NCBI GenBank assembly: GCA_947501475.1 | Contig: CANMWA010000001.1 | Span: 682,001-746,000 of the forward strand | DNA length: 64,000 bases | Origin: an uncultured Aquimarina sp. | GTDB lineage: Bacteria > Bacteroidota > Bacteroidia > Flavobacteriales > Flavobacteriaceae | Reading direction: 5' to 3' | Part shown: positions 55,101 to 64,000 of the stretch, in pieces | How the letters are laid out: each line of letters begins with the position of its first letter | Position numbering within the stretch: position 1 is the stretch's first letter | The notes under the pieces: model-generated | The model's input: only the letters and a program-made list of their open reading frames with translations | Told to the model about the DNA's origin: nothing | The model's database searches: none | Program-made: the position numbers and the translations under genes

Positions 55101-55270
55101 TAAATTGAATTAGCTAATCTATGACTAGTAGCGATGTAGGTGGATTTGGTATGTTTAGGTAGTAATGGGGGTTAGGTGCGAATAGTGAAATATGATAGTT
55201 CGGATTTAAGTTTGCGATTCGTGCTTTGGCCGTCAATTTATTCTATGCACAGAACAAAATATTACAAAAT

Positions 55271-55300
55271 AAAAGACGCGTTCTACAACGCGTCTTTTTA
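55271..55300. terminator. Bidirectional terminator between amidase and DUF gene
   Basis: Perfect 12-bp stem (AAAAGACGCGTT / AACGCGTCTTTT) with a CTAC loop and T-run, between convergent genes. Confidence 0.9.
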
Positions 55301-55326
55301 TTATATTTAGTTATCTATAAATATCC

Positions 55327-55890
55327 CTAATTATGAGATATCATAGTTGCATAAGCATCTTTTGCAGTACCTGTAGTCACTGTAATAGCAGCATCACCAT
55401 CTTCATTAATTCTCAATGTTGCTATATCTGTTAAAAACCGTACAGTAGCAAGGTCATCTTTGCCTTGTGAATCTTTGGTAAATTCAAGATCTTCGGTCCA
55501 ATAACTCATAAAAAAGTCAACGATAAGGTCTTTATTACCTTCAAAAACTACTTTAGTACTGATCCGTTTTCCTGTAGGTAACTTATTATAATATAACTTG
55601 TATGAGATTTTTCTCTTTTTCAGTTGACTAGGGACATTACTTTGGTGCACCCACTGTAAACAATTCGTTCCGCATGCCACAGATTTTGCTTCCCACTTTG
55701 TTTTATCCTGAATAAAAGATTGCACCATCTCTGTAACGCCATAAGTGTACTCTATCTGGTCACTGGTAGTATTAGTTAGTAACCACTGTTTGTCATGCGT
55801 AGCGGCTGCAGCAATATCCTCTTGCGAGTAATTTGTTTGGGCAAAAAAAGTAAGAGGAAATAAAAATAAAATAAGTAAAAGTTTTTTCAT
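55327..55890 (-). CDS. Secreted protein of unknown function
   Basis: A 187-residue protein with a signal peptide (MKKLLLILFLFPLTFFAQ) and two Cys close together (ACGTNCLQW, about 73-78). Mixed alpha/beta content. I do not recognise the family. It is monocistronic. Confidence 0.75.
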   Translation of the reverse strand: MKKLLLILFLFPLTFFAQTNYSQEDIAAAATHDKQWLLTNTTSDQIEYTYGVTEMVQSFIQDKTKWEAKSVACGTNCLQWVHQSNVPSQLKKRKISYKLYYNKLPTGKRISTKVVFEGNKDLIVDFFMSYWTEDLEFTKDSQGKDDLATVRFLTDIATLRINEDGDAAITVTTGTAKDAYATMISHN

Positions 55891-56319
55891 AAGCCATTGA
55901 TTTATAAGTTTTTGAACTTAAATTTACAATTTTTTTTAATTCTTTACACTATTAAATGTGAAAATATTCTTGTTTTTATTACAATTTTCTATAAAATCAT
56001 AAGCCAAATCCTTTTACCTAGTTATTTTCTTGAATAAAGTTTGGCAATATTTTTTCTAATCCTTTCTTTATGATTTTTGATATCTATATGATGTAAGGGA
56101 AAACGCTTAAGCAAATTTTTATTCGGCAAAGAGGCGAGACCTCAATCAAGATTGCTAAAAAATACACTCTCGAAGCATATCCTTAGCACCTGAAAATACC
56201 ATTCCTCTTAAAATCAATCGTTCAGTTTCTATTATCATTTATGTTATTAGTTTATACGTCTCCAAAATGTGTAGTTGTGTGGGTTAGCACTTTTAATTCT
56301 TTAGTTTCTTGTTTCTACT
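55891..56319. other. Gene-free stretch with a possible pseudogene remnant
   Basis: No intact gene. On the minus strand, 56022-56141 is open without a start codon (LPNKNLLKRFPLHHIDIKNH...), like the end of a decayed gene. The rest is AT-rich. Confidence 0.4.
56022..56141 (-). pseudogene. Possible C-terminal gene remnant
   Basis: About 39 codons open to a TAA with coding-like composition (LPNKNLLKRFPLHHIDIKN, HKERIRKNIAKLYSRK) but no start; a TGA lies directly upstream. Family not recognised. Confidence 0.2.
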
Positions 56320-56790
56320 TTAATTTTTGAACTGTCTTAAATGATGGTCTAGATGTTTCCAAATTAAGCGACCCCAATCTTTTTTTTCCATATTCCCAAA
56401 GAAAGGATGGGGTTTTAAACGAGGTATCACTTGTACTTTTTCAAGCAATTCTAATAGTATTTGTTTTGAATGCTGGATATCGGGTAGAGACGAACCGTTA
56501 TTTAATATATTCATTTGTGATGGTGTGTTAGTACCTTTAGGCCATGGTAAAGCATAGAGTAGTATCCAACGCCCAATAGTAGTTCTATATATTGAAGACC
56601 CTTCATATCCCGTTTCAGGAACAATCCCTAAACCAACCCGAAGTTGAATACTACAATGTTCAAGCATTTGGTCTAAAGACATTTTTCCCCATTGACGTTG
56701 GCTTTGAGTATGGAGCTGATTGATCCGATTTTTAATGTCTGTATAATCTTTTTGATTAAAAATGTTGGCTGCCATTCTATTTTTTTTCAA
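56320..56790 (-). CDS. DUF1569 (DinB-like) protein
   Basis: A 156-residue four-helix-bundle protein of the DUF1569/DinB superfamily. Conserved HCSIQLR (about 46-52) and PHPFFGNMEKKDWGRLIWKHLDHHLRQF with candidate metal-binding His. Cytoplasmic; reaction unknown (members include thiol-dependent transferases). Confidence 0.85.
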   Translation of the reverse strand: MKKNRMAANIFNQKDYTDIKNRINQLHTQSQRQWGKMSLDQMLEHCSIQLRVGLGIVPETGYEGSSIYRTTIGRWILLYALPWPKGTNTPSQMNILNNGSSLPDIQHSKQILLELLEKVQVIPRLKPHPFFGNMEKKDWGRLIWKHLDHHLRQFKN

Positions 56791-56863
56791 TTTATAATTT
56801 TCTCATACTTCCTTAATTCAGTTGGTTATTAGTTACTTTTTTTAGTTTGTTGTATAACGTTTT

Positions 56864-57496
56864 TTATTCGTAATCTGGAATGTTCAATCCCAATATTATA
56901 TCTCTATTCGCTGTCCAAATTCCGTTTTCCATTTTAAGTTCAATAATTCCTGAGCCACCCCTATTTTTTTCAGACTGCTTTTTTTCTTCTGTAAGTATTG
57001 GATCACTTTCAAAAAGATAGCTGTCAATGTAATATGGTATTGTTTTAGGTTCTTTGATATAGATGTGTATGTGTTCAGGTTCTTGTACTTTAGGGTATGG
57101 CGCTGGTCTGAAAGTATAAAAAGTGAATTTCCCATCGTTACCTGTCTGTAGCCATCCTCGGTACTGTCCGTGTCTATTTTCCCATCCAATTGGGTCATCA
57201 CTAGGTTGATAAATTCCGTTTCGGTCAACGTGATAAACATACAACAAAACATTTTTTACTGGTGTTTTTCCATCTTTTAGTAGTGCAGTTCCTGTTATCT
57301 TTATTTTCGGTTTATTCTCACGAAAACCAGGCAAAGTGTCAATTGATTTAGGGATTATGTTGAGGATTTTATAGTCCAACATAGCTTCACAATCTTCACA
57401 TGGTCCTCCAACTTTTTTTTCTGTTTCGTTATTAGATTGACCCTTACAGGAAATTGTAATCAGAGTCAGTAGAAGTATTCCTAAATATCTTTTCAT
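56864..57496 (-). CDS. Lipoprotein of the intradiol ring-cleavage dioxygenase family
   Basis: A 210-residue protein from ATG at 57496; an upstream TTG is less likely. Lipobox ITISC puts the lipidated Cys at 17. The dioxygenase domain (65-200) keeps the Fe(III) ligands Y96 (GIYQ), Y112 (HGQYRGW), H142 and H144 (PEHIHI). Cytoplasmic relatives cleave catechols; exported members have uncertain substrates. Alone on the minus strand. Confidence 0.85.
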   Translation of the reverse strand: MKRYLGILLLTLITISCKGQSNNETEKKVGGPCEDCEAMLDYKILNIIPKSIDTLPGFRENKPKIKITGTALLKDGKTPVKNVLLYVYHVDRNGIYQPSDDPIGWENRHGQYRGWLQTGNDGKFTFYTFRPAPYPKVQEPEHIHIYIKEPKTIPYYIDSYLFESDPILTEEKKQSEKNRGGSGIIELKMENGIWTANRDIILGLNIPDYE

Positions 57497-57580
57497 TGTC
57501 TTGTGTATTACATACAACGGTTTGTATATAAAAAAAGTAGCGTGTTAACAAACGAAAACTTTTCCGATAGTATAAATGTA

Positions 57581-57613
57581 TAAAAAAAGCACAAGCTTTA
57601 ATGGTTTGTGCTT
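57581..57613 (-). terminator. Terminator of the YHS gene
   Basis: Stem AAGCACAA/TTGTGCTT with, on the minus strand, a following run of seven T. Confidence 0.75.
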
Positions 57614-57648
57614 AATTAGCTATTTTTTATATACGTTCTTACCCAACG

Positions 57649-58116
57649 TTAATTATTTTTCAAAGCTTTCCAGTTTCTAGTAGCCATTTTTTCCATTTCA
57701 GTTTCATTGTTTATCCAAGTGACTATTGTATTAAAAGGTTTTCCTTCCCAAAAGTCATTATAAAACAAGTACAGCTTTCCATCATCAATTCTAAATGTTT
57801 CAGGATTAATGGGAACTTTTTTGTTCATTTTGGCAATAGCAAATGCACAATATCCATCAAATTGAGGTAAATGCTTTCCTGGGTTTGCCTTGAAAGTTTT
57901 AAGGTTCTCTGCGTTCACGAAGTAATAGGTTGCGCCATTATGCTTAGTTGAATATTCAACATTCCCTCTTTTTGCGGTATTTGTTGTGAAGTAGTTTACA
58001 ACATCATAGCCTTTATTAGCTAATTTATTTTTATCAGTATTCACGCTTTGCGCATTAACACAGTTTGCTCCTATAATGATTAAAACGGTCATTATCATTT
58101 TTTTAATTATTATCAT
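57649..58116 (-). CDS. Exported YHS-domain protein
   Basis: A 155-residue protein with an N-terminal hydrophobic signal (MTVLIIIGANCVNAQ) and a YHS domain at about 35-90 (GYDVVNYFTTNTAKRGN ... ATYYFVNAENLKTFKANPGKHLPQFDGYCAF). YHS domains are associated with metal binding. Divergent from the AraC gene. The true start may be a later Met. Confidence 0.85.
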   Translation of the reverse strand: MIIIKKMIMTVLIIIGANCVNAQSVNTDKNKLANKGYDVVNYFTTNTAKRGNVEYSTKHNGATYYFVNAENLKTFKANPGKHLPQFDGYCAFAIAKMNKKVPINPETFRIDDGKLYLFYNDFWEGKPFNTIVTWINNETEMEKMATRNWKALKNN

Positions 58117-58190
58117 TCTTTTTCTTTTTTAAATTAATAGTACCGCAAATGTAATTCCATAAAAAGTTATATTAATATCAATAAAGATAT

Positions 58191-58198
58191 TATATTTG
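58191..58198 (+). promoter_or_regulatory. Likely -7 box of the AraC gene
   Basis: TATATTTG matches the Bacteroidota TAnnTTTG box. It overlaps the upstream TTG at 58196, so translation must start downstream, at the ATG at 58223. Confidence 0.5.
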
Positions 58199-58222
58199 CT
58201 CAATAGTACAAATTATGATACA

Positions 58223-59134
58223 ATGGATATATTAAGTGATATATTGTCAAAAGTTAAACTTTCGAGTGTAGTTTATTTTAAATCCAATTTTTCAGAACCT
58301 TGGGGTATGGAAATTCCCAAAGGCCCATTTGCTCAATTTCATATAGTTACTAAGGGTCAATGCGTTTTAAGAGCCAAGGATAAATCAATACAATTATTTG
58401 CAGGAGATATTGTAGTATTCCCACTTGGAACAAGTCACTGGTTAGCCAACAATGAAAAAAGCAAACGCCATCAAGGGCAAAATGTAGTAGAGTCAATCCT
58501 ATCTGGAAAACCTTTATTTGAAGGAGAGCTACTATCTGCTACTTTAATTTGTGGTCATTTTGAATTTGATAGAAATTTGGATCACCCTTTTATAAAGGAG
58601 TTGCCATCCATCATACATATTAATGATACTGATTTGAAACAGTTTTCTTGGTTAAAAAACATTACCGATTTAATCATTGAAGAAGCAGGGAAAGAACAAT
58701 CGGGAAGTGGAATAATAGTAAATAAATTGGGAGAAATATTATTTGTACATACGTTAAGAGCGTTTATAGAAAAAAACAAATCAAAAACTGGGTTTATTGC
58801 TGCAATTCAAGATGAGCGCATTAGTAAAGTTATAAAAGAGATTCATTATTCTGTTCAAAAGAATTGGAGCTTAGATAAATTGGCACAAATTGCCGGTATG
58901 TCTCGCACAAGTTTTGCCAATCGTTTTAAAAGCTTAACCAGAGAAACTCCGTTTAATTATATTACCCAATGGAGGGTATTAATGGCAAAAGAACTTTTAG
59001 AAGAGAGTAGTTTGTCTGTTGGAGAAATAGCAGAACAAGTTGGTTATCAATCGGAGGCGGCATTTAATAGGGTTTTTAAAAAAAAGGTTTCTCAAACGCC
59101 TTTGAAATTTCGCCAAAGTGTTTTGGTGTCGTAA
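58223..59134 (+). CDS. AraC-family transcriptional regulator with cupin domain
   Basis: A 303-residue regulator. N-terminal cupin at about 10-185 (cupin_6-type; FAGDIVVFPLGTSHWLAN), C-terminal AraC double HTH at 195-300 (WSLDKLAQIAGMSRTSFANRFK; SVGEIAEQVGYQSEAAFNRVFKKKVSQTPLKFR). The ATG at 58223 is chosen over a TTG at 58196, which falls in a promoter box. It may control the divergent YHS gene, an inference from position. Confidence 0.9.
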   Translation: MDILSDILSKVKLSSVVYFKSNFSEPWGMEIPKGPFAQFHIVTKGQCVLRAKDKSIQLFAGDIVVFPLGTSHWLANNEKSKRHQGQNVVESILSGKPLFEGELLSATLICGHFEFDRNLDHPFIKELPSIIHINDTDLKQFSWLKNITDLIIEEAGKEQSGSGIIVNKLGEILFVHTLRAFIEKNKSKTGFIAAIQDERISKVIKEIHYSVQKNWSLDKLAQIAGMSRTSFANRFKSLTRETPFNYITQWRVLMAKELLEESSLSVGEIAEQVGYQSEAAFNRVFKKKVSQTPLKFRQSVLVS

Positions 59135-59225
59135 TGTTGGGTAACACTCGGGTTATAGTTAATAAGGGAATTAAAGCTCTTATTTTTGATTTAAGCATCA
59201 AACCTCGTATTAATTATAGACATTA

Positions 59226-59831
59226 TTAGACACAGTACTTTTTTATTCGTTTAGCAATATTTTTAACAATTTCAGAATGTTCTTTCTCTACTTTTTCTCT
59301 ATCCAAAGTTCCTCCCAATATTATCAACTCTTTCTTACTGAATCGTTGCCCTAGTCTATCGTCAATCATTACATTTCTCATACTTTCGGCAATTCCGATT
59401 TCGTCTAAAAATTTATTTGGATGTCCAGCTGTACATAAAGAAATACCATACTTAACAGTTTTCATTTTTTCATTTTCTTTCCCACTTTTGTCATGACCAT
59501 AAGCATATCCAACAGAATAAACCCTATCAAACCAACCTTTTAACTTAGCAGGGCAATCACTCCACCAAACGGGATATAAGAAGATTATACAATCTGCGTT
59601 TTCAATTTTTCCCTGTTCTTGCTTTACATCTTGTGAGATTGGTAAATTAAAATTTAAAAGTCCTTCTCGCATATATTCCTGTTCGGTCATTTCAGATTGA
59701 AAGTCCATTTCATATAAATCAGAGATTTCAAATTTTATACTTTCGTTTTTCAGAACCTCTTTTAATTGTTTTAGAATTTGATGTGTATAAGATTCTTTGC
59801 TTGGGTGACAATATATGATTAGAACATTCAT
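59226..59831 (-). CDS. Flavodoxin-fold NAD(P)H dehydrogenase (quinone)-like
   Basis: A 201-residue enzyme of the KefF/MdaB/NQO family: opening MNVLIIYCHPSKESYTH (FMN-binding) and FLYPVWWSDCPAKLKGWFDRVYSVGYAY. Reduces quinones or similar with NAD(P)H. The ATG at 59831 is chosen over a TTG at 59843; it begins 1 bp after the stop of the upstream gene. Confidence 0.9.
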   Translation of the reverse strand: MNVLIIYCHPSKESYTHQILKQLKEVLKNESIKFEISDLYEMDFQSEMTEQEYMREGLLNFNLPISQDVKQEQGKIENADCIIFLYPVWWSDCPAKLKGWFDRVYSVGYAYGHDKSGKENEKMKTVKYGISLCTAGHPNKFLDEIGIAESMRNVMIDDRLGQRFSKKELIILGGTLDREKVEKEHSEIVKNIAKRIKKYCV

Positions 59832-59832
59832 C

Positions 59833-60171
59833 TTAAATCTCAATTAATGTTGAGTTACCAAAACTATTGTCTTTGCAAGTCCATTGCCATATTTCTTTTA
59901 ACCTAATTTTTCCATTTTCAGTTTTTTCAGGATATGATTTGCAATTTCCAGTCATTAGTTCGTTTTCTTTGTTTATATGTTGGTACACAAATTCTAAATG
60001 GTTCTCAATAACTTTTCCGACAATATTACCTTTTACAATTTGCCCACCACTATATTCTGCCCAAATGATATTATCTTTTTGCTTATAAGAAAATATGGTT
60101 TGGTCAGAAACCTCTCCATTTTTCGAATTGAATTCAGGTTTGAATTTTTTATTATTTAGATTGAAATTCAT
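59833..60171 (-). CDS. Conserved small protein, unknown function
   Basis: A 112-residue cytoplasmic beta-rich protein (FNLNNKKFKPEF; IIWAEYSGGQIVKGNIVG; KIRLKEIWQWTCKD). Homologues in Flavobacteriaceae are, as I recall, often mis-annotated as N-acetylglutamate synthase; the sequence gives no support for that activity. Upstream of and tightly linked to the quinone reductase gene. Confidence 0.75.
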   Translation of the reverse strand: MNFNLNNKKFKPEFNSKNGEVSDQTIFSYKQKDNIIWAEYSGGQIVKGNIVGKVIENHLEFVYQHINKENELMTGNCKSYPEKTENGKIRLKEIWQWTCKDNSFGNSTLIEI

Positions 60172-60273
60172 TTTCGCTTATGTTCGTTAAGATACATAGT
60201 TTACACAAGTTAAAGATTAGGGTTTACACTAAATTAGTTTCTATTTGCTATATATAGTGTTGGTAACAGTTTT

Positions 60274-60897
60274 TTATTCTATAATTATAACTTCTCCATC
60301 TTTCATTGTTTTAAATAACCATTTGTTTTCTATACATCTTTTAACTTCCCTTTCAATTTCTTCCGATTCTGGGTGTTGCGAATCATAATGTGGTAATATT
60401 CCATAGTTGAATAGATTTAGTCCTTCCCAGATTATTTCAGTAATTCCTTTATAAGGAAAGTCATTTGGATTATCCACAAATTGAATATATTTTAATGAGT
60501 CTGATAGGATACAAACACCAGCGCTATAGCCTCCATAAAAAAAGTCATCTCGTTTTTGTAATTCTTTGAAGATATTGTCAAATCCACTTAATTTCATTGC
60601 TTGTCTCAAAACAAAAGTATTTCCGCCACAAACCCAAATTCCATCTAGTGAAGCAATTTTATTCCTTAATTTATGCTCTTTTCCAAAATAATTTTTTAAG
60701 TCTAAATGTTCACTAATAAAACCTAAATTGTCCATAAATTCCATTTCTTCTTTTAAATGGTTATTTCTAATTTCTGGATTTGCAGTTGTCCAATCTTTAG
60801 AATTATTTATATGACCAATTTTTGCACCTTGAGAAAGTATGTTTTTTAGTTTTTCAACTTTGTTGCCAAATTTGTAAGAAGATAAGTAGTATTTCAT
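60274..60897 (-). CDS. Peptidase S51 (dipeptidase E-like)
   Basis: A 207-residue S51 family protein. Nucleophile Ser125 in GGYSAGVC, GGNTF (91-95), and His170/His175 (LPHYDSQHPES) are present. Family members cleave Asp-X dipeptides or cyanophycin fragments; substrate here unknown. Monocistronic. Confidence 0.85.
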   Translation of the reverse strand: MKYYLSSYKFGNKVEKLKNILSQGAKIGHINNSKDWTTANPEIRNNHLKEEMEFMDNLGFISEHLDLKNYFGKEHKLRNKIASLDGIWVCGGNTFVLRQAMKLSGFDNIFKELQKRDDFFYGGYSAGVCILSDSLKYIQFVDNPNDFPYKGITEIIWEGLNLFNYGILPHYDSQHPESEEIEREVKRCIENKWLFKTMKDGEVIIIE

Positions 60898-61247
60898 TGA
60901 TTAGTTAAAATGTCATTCCAAATTTTTACCCCCAATTGTACATATATATCGGTACACATATTTTAAGCACACTAATTCTGTTCGTAAACACTTGTACTCG
61001 ATTAGGTATAGTTACCTTTTCATAGTATCTCAAAATTCAACAATTTCAATTACAAATCCTAACAGCTTTACATCCTAAGAATTTTATCAAAGTTAACTCA
61101 TAACAAAAAGTTTGAAGAGTAAATAAGGATAAATATAAGACCCAATGTCGGTAAATTGTCTTGATTTGTCGTATTTGTTATAGTAGGATAACTCACTGTG
61201 ACCGTAACTTTGTTAACTGTATAAGTACATATTAAAACCTATTGCAC
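60898..61247. other. Intergenic region with possible promoter
   Basis: 350 bp, AT-rich, no gene. TAACTTTG at 61205-61212 fits the TAnnTTTG box and lies 36 bp before the lipoprotein start; TTTG at 61174 is the nearest -33-like element (spacing longer than usual). Confidence 0.4.
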
Positions 61248-61919
61248 ATGAAAAATTTCTACAAGTTTATACTCGCATTTTATAGTTTAGTTTTTATATA
61301 TAGTTGTGCAAGTTATGCTCCAAAAGATAATAACCTTTCTATAGTGTTATCAACTTCTGAACAAGCACTGACAAGTTTAGCAGAAAAAATACCTGCAGCA
61401 GAGGACGATAATCTCATAAAAGCATACAACAAGTTAGAAAAAAAGAGCAAGGAATTATTTCCTGCTCTAGAAAAATGTAATAAAAAATATGCACTCACGC
61501 CAGAGTATATGGCCACATTAGAAGAAGCACAAAAAACATTAAGACGTATAGATAAAGACTTTAATGCAATCCCCGACAAAACATTCATTTTTGATGCAAT
61601 ATATCTGGATTATGATGCCAAATTAACATCTATTAATAGTAGTGAAAAAAACGATGCTAATACCAAGATCAAAGTTACTGTTGATTCTAATGAAGAGGAA
61701 GGCTATTTTGTTTTTGGAAAATTGTCTTATGAAAAAACATTGGATATTAAGCGATTTCGTTTTAATAAACCTACAAATAAGGCCTCTCAAGATTTTGTGC
61801 CCGGTTATTATTTATTTTGGTTAGAAAAAGAAGACCGTGTAGGGGAGCCAGAATTACACCTGATTATGAGCAATGGATCAGAAGAAGAGAAACAATTGGT
61901 TTTAAAAACCCCAAAATAA
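61248..61919 (+). CDS. Lipoprotein of unknown function
   Basis: A 223-residue protein from ATG (TTG at 61242 rejected). Lipobox FIYSC gives lipidated Cys20. A helical region at 35-120 (LEKKSKELFPALEKCNKKYAL) and beta-rich C-terminal half follow. I do not recognise it. Lies 7 bp before a membrane-protein gene, likely an operon. Confidence 0.75.
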   Translation: MKNFYKFILAFYSLVFIYSCASYAPKDNNLSIVLSTSEQALTSLAEKIPAAEDDNLIKAYNKLEKKSKELFPALEKCNKKYALTPEYMATLEEAQKTLRRIDKDFNAIPDKTFIFDAIYLDYDAKLTSINSSEKNDANTKIKVTVDSNEEEGYFVFGKLSYEKTLDIKRFRFNKPTNKASQDFVPGYYLFWLEKEDRVGEPELHLIMSNGSEEEKQLVLKTPK

Positions 61920-61926
61920 AGATATC

Positions 61927-62526
61927 ATGCAAGTAAGTCGATTAAAAGAAGTTTGGAAAGAGATCACGCTGCTTAGTACATGGATTGCTTCGGTAGCGGG
62001 GGCTTTTATTATACCATTACCTTCTTGGCACGCAACAGACGAAAACACTGCTTTTTTTATGAAATTTGGAGTGTTTATAGCCACAGTACTTGCCGGATTT
62101 CTGATTTTGTATTCGTTTAAAAATAAATCTACAAGAACGTGGATGCGTTTGTCTATCGAATTTATTGTTCTTTTTGTAAGTGTTTATGCAGCCTATCATT
62201 TTGCACGAGAGATCAAAACATTACCTTATCTTGATAAAGACATTGTTATTGGTAATGAAATGTTAGACAACAATCCATTTGAAGCGTTTAAAACATCGCA
62301 TGGGTTTTTACCAGCCCGAAATGAGCAGATGATGATTATACTTGGTGATCCCGAAAAAGCATGGACCAAAGATAGTATCATGACCAATCGAATACAATTG
62401 ATGAGTTTTTTATTTTTTTGTTATCTGTTTTCAGCTGGGTTTATCATCTCATTTTGTAATCTGGTGATTTTGTATAAAGAAAAATATAAAAAAAAGAGCG
62501 TGGATCTTCCTAAGGATATTAACTAA
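61927..62526 (+). CDS. Four-helix membrane protein, unknown
   Basis: A 199-residue protein with four hydrophobic segments (about 15-35, 46-66, 77-97 and 158-182) and a soluble loop at 98-155 between the third and fourth. Family not recognised. Probably works with the preceding lipoprotein, from the 7-bp gap. Confidence 0.75.
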   Translation: MQVSRLKEVWKEITLLSTWIASVAGAFIIPLPSWHATDENTAFFMKFGVFIATVLAGFLILYSFKNKSTRTWMRLSIEFIVLFVSVYAAYHFAREIKTLPYLDKDIVIGNEMLDNNPFEAFKTSHGFLPARNEQMMIILGDPEKAWTKDSIMTNRIQLMSFLFFCYLFSAGFIISFCNLVILYKEKYKKKSVDLPKDIN

Positions 62527-62692
62527 TAATTACTATAGAAATAGCCTACCATACTAGCTTTAAAGTGATCAAAAAACAATAGAATATTATATGATTTAAC
62601 ATTTGTTACTGGTTCGATTAAAAAAATGATGAGTAATTTTACAGAGAATTGAAAAAGTTAAAACCTATTCTACTCTGTAACCACTATTTTTC

Positions 62693-64000
62693 ATGAATTT
62701 TTTTAAAACTTATTTATATCAGGTAAAACGATGTATATGTGTAAGAAAATCAATCATTTGTAGTATTGTTGTAACTCTTTTATTTCTCTCTTTCGCACAG
62801 TTATTTGCGAATACTCAGAAAATAGATAGTTTACGAAATCAATTAAATTCTCATAAAGAAGAAGATACCATAAAAGTAAACCTACTTAATTCCATTGGTT
62901 TTGAATATTGGATTATAGATGCGAATGAGTCTATTACTTTTGGTAAAGAAGCGTTGCAATTATCAGAAAAATTAGAATATACTCCGGGTCTTGCAAAAGC
63001 AAATCGTATAATAGGAGTTGCTTATTGGGCTCAGGGTAATCAAAACAAGGCCTTAGAATATCTAAACACATCTCACAAAGTATACAATACGATAGCAGAT
63101 AAAACAGGATTAGCCAATACAAGACTTAATATAGGTATGGTGTATGCTGATCTTAAAGAGTACGAAAAAGCCCTGCATTATTATGAGCAGGCGATCAACG
63201 AATTTACTGCATTGGAGTTAAAAGGTAGGATAGCAACCACATTTACCAAAATAGGAACTATCCTTATCGCGCAACACAAAGATGCCGAGGCGTTGCAATA
63301 CCTAACATATGCGCTAAAAATGCATATCAATAATGATTTTACGTACGGAATCGCCGAGGCATATAATAGATTAGGGGTATTATATCTTCATAAAAATGAA
63401 ATTGAACAAGCTTCCTACCATATAAAAAAGTCAATGGAATTGGGTAGTAAAGTGAGTGATATTGATGGATTGACCAATAATCTTATTATTTACGGAAAAA
63501 TTCTAAGGCTTTCTAATAACCTCGATGAAGCCGCAATTGAATTAAACAAAGGGTTAGTTCTTGCTAAAGAAAATAACTTAAAAAAATATGAATTATTTGC
63601 ATACGAGGAATTGAAAGAACTAAAAAAACAACAATACAAACCAGAAGAAGCCTTCGTGTTTTATGACAAATATATCACCCTGAAAGATTCTCTTTTTAAT
63701 TCAGAAAAATCCAAGCAAATTGCTTATTTAGAGTTTGAGAACGAGTTAGATAGAAAAGATAAAGAACTATTGGCTCTTAAAGCACAAGAAAAAAAAGATA
63801 ACCTTATTAAATTTATCTTAATTCTGGGAGTTACTATCTTATCTATTTGTGGATATGTGATTTATAGTATATCAAAACAACGTGCTAGAAAGAGTAAAGA
63901 ATTATCTGCCAAAACCCAAGAACTTCTGGAATCTGCATACGCCCTTAGTCAAAAAGATTTAGAGAACTCAGAATTAAAGCAGCAGGAATTAAAGCAACAA
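62693..64000 (+). CDS. TPR sensor protein, N-terminal part (runs off the window)
   Basis: 436 codons with no stop before the window end. A hydrophobic signal/anchor near 20-41, TPR repeats at about 45-320 (NKALEYLNTSHKVYNTI; YEKALHYYEQAI), a membrane helix at about 377-397 and then a coiled coil (ELKQQELKQQ). This layout is common in Bacteroidota TPR sensors that end in a LuxR-type HTH or a histidine kinase; the output domain lies outside the window. Confidence 0.85.
   Translation, partial: MNFFKTYLYQVKRCICVRKSIICSIVVTLLFLSFAQLFANTQKIDSLRNQLNSHKEEDTIKVNLLNSIGFEYWIIDANESITFGKEALQLSEKLEYTPGLAKANRIIGVAYWAQGNQNKALEYLNTSHKVYNTIADKTGLANTRLNIGMVYADLKEYEKALHYYEQAINEFTALELKGRIATTFTKIGTILIAQHKDAEALQYLTYALKMHINNDFTYGIAEAYNRLGVLYLHKNEIEQASYHIKKSMELGSKVSDIDGLTNNLIIYGKILRLSNNLDEAAIELNKGLVLAKENNLKKYELFAYEELKELKKQQYKPEEAFVFYDKYITLKDSLFNSEKSKQIAYLEFENELDRKDKELLALKAQEKKDNLIKFILILGVTILSICGYVIYSISKQRARKSKELSAKTQELLESAYALSQKDLENSELKQQELKQQ

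Noticed and set aside
59833..60171. N-acetylglutamate synthase annotation
   Set aside because: Only 112 residues, with no acetyltransferase motifs; the label seems to be a propagated mis-annotation.
1..64000. CRISPR array
   Set aside because: No set of regularly spaced direct repeats was seen; the repeats found are two or three copies with non-uniform spacing.

Overview
The window is AT-rich chromosomal DNA from a marine-type Flavobacteriaceae bacterium (Bacteroidota). I infer this from the housekeeping synteny (serS, TPR protein, DUF4286, rsmA and mgtE on one strand; prs, rplY, pth, ribF and an HTTM protein on the same strand), the lysine-rich N-terminal extension of RsmA, TAnnTTTG-type promoter boxes, and the abundance of single-domain response regulators and TonB-dependent receptors. 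An Aquimarina-like genus is possible, but the sequence alone does not fix it.

Layout. 0-15 kb: core genes on the minus strand, interrupted by a DUF559 endonuclease-like gene sitting between two 112-bp copies of a repeat, by two orphan double-glycine (RiPP/bacteriocin-type) peptide genes with duplicated hairpin leaders, and by a secreted metallophosphoesterase. A tRNA-Leu(CAA) closes this part. 15-28.6 kb: a signalling block. It holds an RsbQ-like hydrolase, PAS histidine kinase and receiver operon, a tandem pair of 32-residue micropeptide ORFs, a TonB receptor overlapping a YfiR-domain histidine kinase, a double-PAS kinase, a hybrid kinase and three single-domain receivers.

29.1-54.3 kb: a complete extracellular contractile injection system (eCIS, Afp/PVC/MAC/AlgoCIS type) on the plus strand. 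In order: DUF4255 cap, possible cap adaptor, one sheath, three tube-family proteins, DUF5908, LysM tube/baseplate adaptor, VgrG-like spike, small protein, gp25, PAAR-like tip, a giant baseplate J protein, two tail fibres that share an N-terminus but end in different binding domains (phage collar or C1q-like), a second baseplate protein, tape measure and AAA+ ATPase. Cargo genes follow: a patatin phospholipase and two polymorphic proteins with the same N-terminus and HExxH-containing DUF4157 domain but unrelated C-termini, each followed by the same palindromic repeat. A leaderless amidase comes next.

55-64 kb: an accessory region of single small genes (DUF1569, secreted intradiol dioxygenase-like lipoprotein, YHS protein, AraC regulator, quinone reductase-like flavoprotein, S51-like peptidase). 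Several have similar short motifs at their 3' ends, as in cassette-like regions. A lipoprotein/membrane-protein pair and a TPR sensor that runs off the window complete it.

The most interesting parts are the eCIS with its modular effectors and fibres, the repeat-encoded effector linker, the twin micropeptides and the twin RiPP precursors. No prophage, CRISPR array or complete IS element was seen.
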